A stretch of DNA of 8,392 bases from SVTX01 sp045538195. Its GTDB lineage: Bacteria; Bacillota; Clostridia; Oscillospirales; CAG-272. A program made the translations under genes and the position numbers. The notes beneath the pieces are model-generated. The model did no database searches and was not told where the DNA came from. It saw only the letters and a list, made by a program, of their open reading frames with translations. Below, in pieces: positions 1-6,007 of this stretch. The stretch is taken from NCBI GenBank assembly GCA_045538195.1, contig JAZSRA010000038.1, positions 1 to 8,392 of the forward strand, read 5' to 3'. Position 1 is the first letter of the stretch; each line of letters starts with the position of its first letter.

Positions 1-97
1 AAAAAGGTGGAACGCATCCTACACTTTTCAAAGTCTCACAGAAATGCCGCTGTCTGCCAGCTGGCGTATGAGATCCTTTATTTCCACTTCGCCGAAA
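1..97. repeat. 97-bp direct repeat, copy 1 (duplicated hisF 3' region)
   Basis: This segment matches 183-279 at 96 of 97 positions; the only difference is A68 versus T250. The match stops at 97/279, exactly where the inverted repeat of the 85-bp element begins at 98. Read on the minus strand it holds the last codons of hisF, the same TGA stop and the same 27-bp trailer ending in five T. Position 1 corresponds to position 183, the first base after the 85-bp element, so the window begins in phase with the 182-bp unit. The repeat itself is seen directly; how it arose is inference. Confidence 0.97.
28..97 (-). pseudogene. hisF 3'-end fragment (displaced or duplicated tail)
   Basis: On the minus strand this encodes FGEVEIKDLIRQLADSGISVRL and a TGA, the same C-terminal tail as the intact HisF encoded at 210-968 except for Ile in place of Lys240 (AAA to ATA). 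It has none of the rest of the barrel and cannot be functional as HisF. The hisF frame stays open upstream into the 85-bp element: an ATG at 150 would give a 40-residue chimeric peptide beginning MTRPNSLAHR, and the frame is open from 180. No Shine-Dalgarno sequence is evident for that ATG. Lys fits the HisF family better at this position, so this copy may have drifted without selection. Confidence 0.85.
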
Positions 98-182
98 AAG
101 TCGGATCGTAGCCATGTCGTTCTGTGAGCCAAGGAGTTGGGTCTAGTCATTGTCTTCCTAAGACCGCTTGGCCTTCCGACTT
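98..182. mobile_element. 85-bp palindromic element between hisF-tail repeats
   Basis: The segment is bounded by perfect 8-bp inverted repeats, AAGTCGGA (98-105) and TCCGACTT (175-182). Inside are two nested complementary pairs: GCCAAG (128-133) with CTTGGC (167-172), and GGTCTAG (140-146) with CTAAGACC (158-165, one extra A). These give a long imperfect hairpin with an 11-nt apical loop and a one-sided 22-nt internal loop at 106-127. It is too small to code for a transposase, so any mobility would be in trans, as for a MITE or REP-like repeat. It is flanked on both sides by the same 97-bp sequence. On the minus strand the final stem runs into five T, so it might also act as a terminator after hisF. 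I do not recognise the family. Confidence 0.6.
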
Positions 183-279
183 AAAAAGGTGGAACGCATC
201 CTACACTTTTCAAAGTCTCACAGAAATGCCGCTGTCTGCCAGCTGGCGTTTGAGATCCTTTATTTCCACTTCGCCGAAA
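183..279. repeat. 97-bp direct repeat, copy 2 (native hisF tail and trailer)
   Basis: This is the partner of the copy at 1-97. Positions 210-279 are the last codons of the intact hisF and its stop; 183-209 are the 27-bp trailer ending in T5 on the minus strand. The flank at 280 and beyond is ordinary hisF sequence, so this copy is continuous with the full gene and the other is not. The trailer contains only a weak GGA/TCC stem before its T-run, so I do not call a terminator here. Confidence 0.95.
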
Positions 280-968
280 TGGAAGATCGAAGCCGCAAGA
301 CCCGCCGAACATTCGGGAATCTTTTTAAAGAGGCGGACAAAATCCTCGGCACAGCCTGCACCGCCCGACGCGATTACGGGAACCTTTACTGCGTCGCACA
401 CTTCTTTTAGCATTTCAAGGTCAAATCCTGCCTTAACTCCGTCTGTGTCGATAGAGTTAAGAACGACCTCGCCCGCTCCTCGCTCAACGCACTCTTTGAT
501 CCAAGAGATCGCTTCCTTGCCCGTGTTCTCTCGACCGCCCTTGGCGTAAACGCGGAAAACCTTATCAACACGCTTGACGTCAGCGGAAATCACCACGCAC
601 TGATTTCCATAGCGCTTTGCCGCCTCGTCGATAAGACTTGGATTGCGGATTGCGCCCGAATTGACGCTCACCTTATCCGCACCGCATTTAAGAACGCGGT
701 CAAAATCTTCAAGCGTATTTATTCCACCGCCGACCGTCAAGGGAATGAAGATAGTGCTTGCGACCTCGGTAAGAATATCGGTAAAGAGCTGTCTGCCCTC
801 CGCAGATGCGGTTATGTCGTAAAAGACAAGCTCGTCAGCGCCGTTGTCGCTATAATATTTAGCCAACTCCACGGGAGAGGAAACGTCGCAAAGCCCTCTG
901 AAATTAACTCCCTTTACTACCCTGCCGTCACGCACGTCAAGGCAAGGAATTATTCTTTTCGTTATCAT
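210..968 (-). CDS. hisF: Imidazole glycerol phosphate synthase, cyclase subunit HisF
   Basis: HisF is the (beta/alpha)8-barrel subunit of cytoplasmic IGP synthase. It uses ammonia channelled from HisH to turn PRFAR into imidazole glycerol phosphate and AICAR. The start was set at ATG 968, giving 252 residues, the usual family length; an upstream in-frame TTG at 980 would add four residues (MRCI) that overlap the ribosome binding site GAGGTG. Asp11 (PCLDVRDGRVVKG) and Asp130 (VISADVKRV) are the two catalytic aspartates. Phosphate-binding glycine motifs are present as VGGGI (79-83) and IASGGAG (199-205), with the conserved TDG at 175-177. It begins 15 bp after the hisA stop and is the last his gene in the window. 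Its final 70 bp, stop codon and trailer are duplicated at 1-97. Confidence 0.97.
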   Translation of the reverse strand: MITKRIIPCLDVRDGRVVKGVNFRGLCDVSSPVELAKYYSDNGADELVFYDITASAEGRQLFTDILTEVASTIFIPLTVGGGINTLEDFDRVLKCGADKVSVNSGAIRNPSLIDEAAKRYGNQCVVISADVKRVDKVFRVYAKGGRENTGKEAISWIKECVERGAGEVVLNSIDTDGVKAGFDLEMLKEVCDAVKVPVIASGGAGCAEDFVRLFKKIPECSAGLAASIFHFGEVEIKDLKRQLADSGISVRL

Positions 969-983
969 AATACACCTCAAAAA

Positions 984-1703
984 TTATAACTTTTGCGTCT
1001 CGGATACCGCTTCAAGAAGATCGATAGCACCCGTATAGTATGCTTTTCCGATTATCGCGCCGTAAATGTCAAGTGCGGCAAGCTTTCTCACGTCCTCCAT
1101 AGAGGAAACTCCGCCCGAAGCCACGATCTGCATATCAAATCTTTCGGAAAGCTGACGGTACAGCGCGTGATTTGCGCCCTTCATAGCTCCGTCCTTGGAA
1201 ATATCGGTGCAGATGATCGTCTTAACACCGATCTTCTGCATTTTTTCGCAGAAATCAAAGGCATCGTATTCGCTTTTCTCTATCCAACCCTTGATGGCTA
1301 CCATACCGTCCTTAATATCCACACCAACGGCAATTTTCTCGCCGAATTTTGCCACCGCCTCGCGTAAAAATGCCTCGTCTGTCACTGCTGCGGTGCCGAG
1401 AATTACTCTCGCAACTCCCACGGCGAAATATTTTTCAATGGTCTCCATATTGCGTATGCCGCCACCTATCTCACAAAAGAGCGAGGTCTCACGGGCAATG
1501 CTTTCCACCACGCCGATGTTTGGTGTCGTGCCAAGCTTTGCGCCCTCAAGATCGACTAAATGTACCCATTTAGCGCCTTTATTCTCAAAATCGCGTGCCA
1601 CCGAAAGCGGATCGTCGCTGTATATCGTCATTTGTTCGTAATCGCCCTTAAAGAGACGAACTGCTTTGCCGCCGTAGAGGTCGATTGCAGGGAAAATCAA
1701 CAT
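984..1703 (-). CDS. hisA: ProFAR isomerase HisA
   Basis: HisA is the phosphoribosylformimino-5-aminoimidazole carboxamide ribotide isomerase. It performs an Amadori rearrangement of ProFAR to PRFAR, the substrate of HisH-HisF. The 239-residue length is typical. The N-terminus FPAIDLYGGKAVRL supplies catalytic Asp8, and GVDIKDGMVAIKGW supplies the second catalytic aspartate (Asp129) and the conserved Trp140. Phosphate-binding glycine motifs are EIGGGIRN (78-85), ASGGVSSMEDV (195-205) and AIIGKAYYTG (216-225). The sequence shows the half-barrel repeat shared with HisF. The Shine-Dalgarno is modest (AAAGG, about 12 nt before the ATG). Unlike its neighbours it is separated from the preceding gene, hisH, by 116 bp that contain a repeat element, so its translation cannot be coupled by overlap. 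Confidence 0.97.
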   Translation of the reverse strand: MLIFPAIDLYGGKAVRLFKGDYEQMTIYSDDPLSVARDFENKGAKWVHLVDLEGAKLGTTPNIGVVESIARETSLFCEIGGGIRNMETIEKYFAVGVARVILGTAAVTDEAFLREAVAKFGEKIAVGVDIKDGMVAIKGWIEKSEYDAFDFCEKMQKIGVKTIICTDISKDGAMKGANHALYRQLSERFDMQIVASGGVSSMEDVRKLAALDIYGAIIGKAYYTGAIDLLEAVSETQKL

Positions 1704-1723
1704 TGATAATAGAACCTTTCATC

Positions 1724-1815
1724 GTATGGCGGGGGCTTGCTCCCGCCGTTTCATTATTTTAATTCATCTGTTAGCGGTGGGATCTCATTTGCAAGCAAAT
1801 CGCCCCCCGCCATAC
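1724..1815. mobile_element. 92-bp MITE-like repeat with 12-bp terminal inverted repeats
   Basis: The ends are perfect 12-bp inverted repeats, GTATGGCGGGGG (1724-1735) and CCCCCGCCATAC (1804-1815). The symmetry continues inward as CTTGC (1736-1740) with GCAAG (1791-1795) if six bases (1798-1803) are looped out. Local hairpins are GGCGGG/CCCGCC (1728-1733 and 1742-1747) and ATTTGC-AA-GCAAAT (1787-1800). The centre is AT-rich (1749-1767), while the ends are GC-rich. There is no coding capacity. It fills almost the whole hisH-hisA gap and so is transcribed in the middle of the operon mRNA. I see no clear target-site duplication. The structure resembles non-autonomous miniature elements or REP-like repeats; multicopy status is inferred. 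Confidence 0.65.
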
Positions 1816-1819
1816 AAAA

Positions 1820-2431
1820 TCACATCTCACAAAATGCTTTAAGTATGGACAGTCCCACTTTTCCGCTCTTTTCGGGATGGAACTGACATCCGCAAACGTT
1901 ACCCTTGGCAACCGCCGCGGTCAAGTAAGCCCCGTACTCTGTGTCGGCAATAACGCTCTCGTCGCAGTTTGTTCCGTAGTAGGAGTGAACGAAATAAACG
2001 CAGTCCCCGTCCTCAACATACTTGAAGATCGGATGCTTTTCGCCCTTTATTCTCAATGCGTTCCATCCGATCTGGGGAATGGGGAGATCTTTGGGAATGA
2101 CGTCAGAGATAGGTCTTATGTCGCCACCGATAAGTCCTAATCCCTTATGCTCGCCGTACTCAAAGCTACGGTCAAGCAGCATCTGCATCCCGAGACATAT
2201 ACCCATCAAAGGCTTGCCCTTTTCAACCTCTTGCATCAAAATTTCATCAAGACCGCTCTCCCGAAGCTTTGCCGCGGCATCGCCAAACGCTCCCACACCG
2301 GGGAGGATAAGACGATCGGCTGCCCTCAGCTTTTCGGGGGCGTCGGTAACTATAGCGTCCTCGCCAATAGCGGCAAAGGAGCTTTTGAGGGAAAAGAGAT
2401 TTCCCACGCCGTAATCAATGATAGCAACCAT
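1820..2431 (-). CDS. hisH: Imidazole glycerol phosphate synthase, glutaminase subunit HisH
   Basis: HisH is a class I glutamine amidotransferase that hydrolyses glutamine and passes ammonia to HisF. The chosen start is ATG 2431 (203 residues, beginning MVAIIDYGVGNL); an in-frame GTG lies directly before it at 2434. The Shine-Dalgarno-like AAAGGGG is 7 nt from the ATG but only 4 nt from the GTG. The nucleophile is Cys79 in GICLGMQ (77-83), and the catalytic His185 and Glu187 are in FHPEKSG (184-190). The oxyanion-region motif PGVGAFGDA (44-52) and HSYYG (149-153) are also typical. The ATG shares one base with the hisB stop codon (TGATG), which favours translational coupling. Confidence 0.97.
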   Translation of the reverse strand: MVAIIDYGVGNLFSLKSSFAAIGEDAIVTDAPEKLRAADRLILPGVGAFGDAAAKLRESGLDEILMQEVEKGKPLMGICLGMQMLLDRSFEYGEHKGLGLIGGDIRPISDVIPKDLPIPQIGWNALRIKGEKHPIFKYVEDGDCVYFVHSYYGTNCDESVIADTEYGAYLTAAVAKGNVCGCQFHPEKSGKVGLSILKAFCEM

Positions 2432-3018
2432 CACAGTACCCCTTTCGTGGACGGGATCTCGTCTGCTCTTTCGGGGTCGATCTTGACCGCCGCCTTGAAT
2501 GCTCTTGCCGCCGCCTTATACATTCCCTCGATTATGTGGTGGGAATTCTTGCCTGCCAGCTTTTTGAAGTGAAGCGTGCAATTTGCCTGACGGGTGAACG
2601 CAAGCCAAAACTCCTCAACCAACTCGGTATCAAAGTCTCCGACCTTGACGGAGGGTATCTCAACGTCAAAATTCAGAAGATCCCTACCAGAAAAATCAAC
2701 GGCGCAAAGGATCAATGCCTCATCCATTGGAAGTATCATCGAACCGTAGCGCTCGATTCCCTTTTTGTCGCCAAGAGCCTCAGAAAACGCTTTACCGAGA
2801 CAGATGCCGATATCCTCAACCGTGTGGTGGTAGTCTACCTGAGTGTCACCAACGCATTTCACAGTAAGGTCAAACCGTCCGTGAGAGGCAAACAAGGTCA
2901 GCATGTGGTCAAGAAATCCGCAACCGCTCTGAATTTCGCTTTTGCCCGAGCCGTCAAGGTTCAAACTCAATTTTATATTGGTCTCCGCAGTTTTGCGGTT
3001 AATTTCATAAGTTCTCAT
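2431..3018 (-). CDS. hisB: Imidazoleglycerol-phosphate dehydratase HisB (monofunctional)
   Basis: HisB dehydrates imidazole glycerol phosphate to imidazole acetol phosphate in a manganese-dependent reaction. The protein has 195 residues, the length of the monofunctional dehydratase; it lacks the fused histidinol-phosphatase domain found in enterobacteria. Signature motifs are SGCGFLDHML (31-40, His38), DYHHTVEDIGI (62-72) and NSHHIIEGMYKAAARAF (158-174), which together supply the metal-binding histidines and glutamates. RYGSMILPMDEAL (90-102) is also family-typical. A strong GGAGG lies 7 nt before the ATG, inside the end of hisC. The start overlaps the hisC stop as ATGA. The phosphatase needed later in the pathway must be a separate gene outside the window. 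Confidence 0.97.
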   Translation of the reverse strand: MRTYEINRKTAETNIKLSLNLDGSGKSEIQSGCGFLDHMLTLFASHGRFDLTVKCVGDTQVDYHHTVEDIGICLGKAFSEALGDKKGIERYGSMILPMDEALILCAVDFSGRDLLNFDVEIPSVKVGDFDTELVEEFWLAFTRQANCTLHFKKLAGKNSHHIIEGMYKAAARAFKAAVKIDPERADEIPSTKGVL

Positions 3019-4079
3019 TTGGTTTCCTCCAGTATTTGAGAAATTGCATCAACAAGCTCTGCCATCTGATCGCGCGAGCCGACAGTAATGCGATTGTACT
3101 GGGCAATTCTGTCCTTGGTAAAGTGTCGCACCAATATCCCGCGTTCACGAAGCTTTGAATAAAGCTCGCCGCCATCGATCTTGTCACTCTTTGCAAAAAT
3201 GAAATTCGCCTTGGTGTCGGTCATTTCAAAACCAAGCTTTTTAAGTTCTCCGACCGTCCATTCACGGTTTTCTATGACCGCTTTGCAGTTTGCTCTCGTA
3301 TATTCCTCGTCGGCAAGGACGCCAAGCCCTGCCGCCATGGTCATTGAATTTACATTATACGGATTTGTTGAGTACTTTATCGTATTCAAATCGGCGATCA
3401 ACTCGGGACAAGCTACTCCAAAACCAAGTCTCGCGCCCGCCATAGACCTTGACTTTGAAAAGGTCTGTGTCACAAGCAGATTCTTGTACTTTTTGGTAAG
3501 CGGAACAGCACTCTCTCCGCCGAAATCAATGTAAGCCTCGTCAATGATAACCACGTTGTCGGTATTGGACTTGACTATTCTTTCGATATCGTCAAGGCTC
3601 AGCAAAATACCCGTGGGCGCGTTGGGATTGGCAATAAAAACTGTACCGCAGTTGCCGCAGTAGTCGTCAACGTCAATTGTAAAATCGTCTCTCAAAGGCT
3701 TGATGACATACGGCACTCGGTTAAGCTCCGCAAAAACGCTGTAAAAGCCGTAAGTAATATCGGCAAAGACCGCGGGATGCTCCTCGTCGCAGAACGCCAT
3801 AAAGGCAAAGTTCAGTATCTCGTCGGAGCCGTTGGTGGGAAGCACGCAATCGGGCGCAACGTCGCAGACCTCCTCGAGCTTTTCGCAAAGCTTTTTCGCT
3901 TCGGGGTCGCTGTAAAGCTGAAGCGACTTCGCCGCCGTCATAGCCGCCTCTATTGCCTTCTCCGAGGGTGGAAAGGGCGACTCGTTTGTATTCAATTTGT
4001 TGTATTTTCTCTCTTTTGGCTGCTCACCCGGGATGTACGGGGTGAGAGCCGCGTATTTTTTACTTAAAAACTTACTCAT
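3015..4079 (-). CDS. hisC: Histidinol-phosphate aminotransferase HisC
   Basis: HisC is a PLP-dependent class I/II aminotransferase converting imidazole acetol phosphate and glutamate to histidinol phosphate and 2-oxoglutarate. It has 354 residues, normal for the family. The N-terminus contains the LTPYIPGEQPKE segment, followed by LNTNESPFPPS (29-39). NPNAPTG (151-157), DEAY (180-183) and TFSKSRSMAGARLGFG (206-221) form the cofactor site, with Lys209 as the Schiff-base lysine. NRITVG (329-334) carries the C-terminal substrate-binding arginine. It begins 14 bp after the hisD stop. The only purine-rich Shine-Dalgarno candidate, GAGGAAG, lies within the end of hisD and is unusually far from the ATG, so initiation may depend on coupling. 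Confidence 0.97.
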   Translation of the reverse strand: MSKFLSKKYAALTPYIPGEQPKERKYNKLNTNESPFPPSEKAIEAAMTAAKSLQLYSDPEAKKLCEKLEEVCDVAPDCVLPTNGSDEILNFAFMAFCDEEHPAVFADITYGFYSVFAELNRVPYVIKPLRDDFTIDVDDYCGNCGTVFIANPNAPTGILLSLDDIERIVKSNTDNVVIIDEAYIDFGGESAVPLTKKYKNLLVTQTFSKSRSMAGARLGFGVACPELIADLNTIKYSTNPYNVNSMTMAAGLGVLADEEYTRANCKAVIENREWTVGELKKLGFEMTDTKANFIFAKSDKIDGGELYSKLRERGILVRHFTKDRIAQYNRITVGSRDQMAELVDAISQILEETK

Positions 4080-4093
4080 TTTACGAAATAAAA

Positions 4094-5371
4094 TTATTCT
4101 TCCTCAAATCTTACCGTCGCGCTCTTGGCGTGGGCGCCGAGACCTTCTTTTTCGGCGAAAAAAGCAACGTCCTTTGCGACCTTTTGGAGTGCATCACGAG
4201 TGTAGTAGGTGTATTGTGTCTTTTTGACGAAATCGTCCACCGACAAGGGACTGGAAAATTTCGCCGTGCCGCTTGTTGGCAGGGTGTGGTTAGGTCCTGC
4301 GAAATAGTCGCCCAGCGCTTCGGGACAATAACGACCCATAAATATCGAACCTGCGTGACGGATCTTGTCGAGATAGTCAAAGGGATTGTCAACGCAAAGC
4401 TCAAGATGCTCGGGAGCTATCTCGTTGGCTATGTCGATAGCGCACATCAAGTCGGGAGCAACGATTATCTTGCCGTTTTTGTCTATCGACTCACGGGCGA
4501 TCTCGGCTCTTTGAAGCTGCGGAATCTGTATTTCAAGCTCCGAGGAGACCGCCCCGGCAAACTCCAAGCTGTCGGTGACAAGCACCGCGCTTGCCATTTT
4601 GTCATGCTCTGCCTGAGAAAGCAGGTCTGCCGCTACGAACTTGGGGTTGCTCTTGCCGTCGGCAACCACAAGTATCTCGCTGGGGCCTGCTATCATATCG
4701 ATAGACACAACTCCGAAAACCTGCTTTTTAGCCTCGGCAACGTAAGCGTTACCCGGTCCGACTATCTTGTCGACCTTGGGAACACTCTCGGTACCGTAAG
4801 CCAGAGCAGCCACCGCCTGCGCGCCGCCAACCTTGAAGATCTTGTCGATGCCCGCGATCTTCGCCGCCGCAAGGATAACGGGATTGACCTTGCCGTCCTT
4901 ACTCGGAGGGGTCACCATAACCACCTCTTTAACTCCCGCGATCTTTGCGGGGATCGAGTCCATCAGAACAGTTGAGGGGTAAGCTGCCGTGCCGCCGGGA
5001 ACGTAAAGGCCGGCTCTATCTACGGGAATTACTTTCTGACCGATAACGACACCGTCAGTGTCGTTTAAAATAAAGCTGTTTCTTACCTGTCTCTCGTGGA
5101 ATTTGCGGATATTTGCCGCCGCCTTTTTGAGGATTTCAAGAAATTCAGGCTCGACCTGCGCCACCGCCTCGTCGATCTCGGCTTCGCTGACTAAAAGGCT
5201 TTCCAGCTTTGCCTTGTCGAATTTCTCGCAGTACTCAAAGAGCGCCTTATCGCCATTTTTCCTCACATTTTTGATAATATCCGCAACCACGCCTTCAACG
5301 CTTACCGTGGGTTCAAAGCGAGCGAAAATTTCATCGTTTGAAACCTCACCGTATTTAAAAATCTTAATCAT
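4094..5371 (-). CDS. hisD: Histidinol dehydrogenase HisD
   Basis: HisD is a zinc enzyme that oxidises L-histidinol to L-histidine in two NAD-dependent steps, the last reactions of the pathway. The 425-residue length is typical. The PGGTAAYPSTVLM region (125-137) and GGAQAVAALAYGTESVP (182-198) are strong family signatures, as is VGPGNAYVAEAKKQVFG (204-220). Zinc ligands by alignment with the E. coli enzyme are Gln253 and His256 (SQAEHDKMA), Asp355 (ALGDYFAG) and His414 (GLGAH). The catalytic pair Glu321-His322 is in APEHLE. GPNHTLPTSGTAKFSSPLSV (359-378) is also conserved. It follows hisG by 9 bp; its GAGG Shine-Dalgarno overlaps the hisG stop codon. Confidence 0.98.
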   Translation of the reverse strand: MIKIFKYGEVSNDEIFARFEPTVSVEGVVADIIKNVRKNGDKALFEYCEKFDKAKLESLLVSEAEIDEAVAQVEPEFLEILKKAAANIRKFHERQVRNSFILNDTDGVVIGQKVIPVDRAGLYVPGGTAAYPSTVLMDSIPAKIAGVKEVVMVTPPSKDGKVNPVILAAAKIAGIDKIFKVGGAQAVAALAYGTESVPKVDKIVGPGNAYVAEAKKQVFGVVSIDMIAGPSEILVVADGKSNPKFVAADLLSQAEHDKMASAVLVTDSLEFAGAVSSELEIQIPQLQRAEIARESIDKNGKIIVAPDLMCAIDIANEIAPEHLELCVDNPFDYLDKIRHAGSIFMGRYCPEALGDYFAGPNHTLPTSGTAKFSSPLSVDDFVKKTQYTYYTRDALQKVAKDVAFFAEKEGLGAHAKSATVRFEEE

Positions 5372-5380
5372 AATCTAACC

Positions 5381-6007
5381 TCATTTTACCTGCTTCGCAA
5401 GCCCATCAACAATCTTTTCGATCATCTCGCTCTTGAACTTCGAGCTTGACTTATTTGCGATAAGTCTCGCGCTAATGGGAACTATCTCCTCGTAGACCTC
5501 AAGACCGTTTTCGATAAGAGTTTTTCCGGTCTCAACTATATCAACGATAACGTCGGAAAGTCCCAGAATGGGAGCTAACTCGATAGATCCGTTAAGATGG
5601 ATAATATCTATCTCCCTGCCACACGAAGCATAGTGATCGTTGGCAATATTGGCAAATTTCGTAGCCACCTTCAAGGGACGTGCCGTGTTGTCTCTGAAGC
5701 CATTGGGAGCCGCCACAGCCATACGGCACTTGCCGATATTCAGATCAAGCAGCTCATATATTTCCGGCTCGTATTCAAGCAAAATATCCTTGCCGGCAAC
5801 GCCAATGTCTGCCGCGCCTCTCTCGACGTAAATAGCCACGTCCGAGGGTTTTACCCAAAAGTATCTTATTCCTTTTTCGACGTTTTCAAAGGTCAGCTTG
5901 CGGTTGACCTCCTTGATACTGGGACACTCAAAGCCCGCAGCCTCAAACATATCGTAGACCTTCTCGCCAAGTCTGCCCTTGGGGAGCGCAACGTTAAGCA
6001 TTTCCAT
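5381..6007 (-). CDS. hisG: ATP phosphoribosyltransferase, short catalytic subunit HisG
   Basis: HisG catalyses the first committed step, ATP plus PRPP to N1-(5-phosphoribosyl)-ATP. At 208 residues it is the short form (HisG_S), which lacks the C-terminal regulatory domain of long HisG and requires HisZ. Motifs are the N-terminal LNVALPKGRLGEKVYDM (4-20), the periplasmic-binding-like segment VERGAADIGVAGKDILLE (61-78), and the PRPP-binding loop DIVETGKTLIENGL (156-169). It overlaps the end of hisZ by 14 bp, consistent with stoichiometric production of the two partners. The ATG at 6007 is preceded by GAGGGAGGG. Enzyme activity would be inhibited by histidine through HisZ, from family knowledge. 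Confidence 0.97.
   Translation of the reverse strand: MEMLNVALPKGRLGEKVYDMFEAAGFECPSIKEVNRKLTFENVEKGIRYFWVKPSDVAIYVERGAADIGVAGKDILLEYEPEIYELLDLNIGKCRMAVAAPNGFRDNTARPLKVATKFANIANDHYASCGREIDIIHLNGSIELAPILGLSDVIVDIVETGKTLIENGLEVYEEIVPISARLIANKSSSKFKSEMIEKIVDGLAKQVK

Noticed and set aside
98..182. A leucine- or serine-class tRNA on the minus strand (length about 85 nt, 7-8 bp end stem, GCCAAGCGGT resembling a D-arm).
   Set aside because: No T-arm with GGTTCRANTCC, no consistent anticodon stem-loop and no complementary D-stem; the strong inner stems pair across the molecule instead of forming a cloverleaf.
98..182. Integron attC site, because GTTGGGT (136-142 region) fits the GTTRRRY core.
   Set aside because: The motif is internal, not at the ends of the palindrome, and there is no matching terminal pair of core sites or an integrase.
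183..209. Intrinsic terminator directly after hisF (T5 run on the minus strand).
   Set aside because: Only a 3-bp GGA/TCC stem precedes the T-run, too weak to call.
1..279. A two-repeat CRISPR fragment.
   Set aside because: The 97-bp repeats and 85-bp intervening segment are far outside CRISPR dimensions, and the repeat is plainly the hisF tail.
124..549. Plus-strand open frame crossing the repeat region and the hisF end.
   Set aside because: It is antisense to hisF for most of its length, with composition typical of a shadow frame and no ribosome binding site.
4130..4975. 281-codon plus-strand open frame antisense to hisD.
   Set aside because: It has no family resemblance and mirrors the codon pattern of hisD, whose catalytic residues are all intact.
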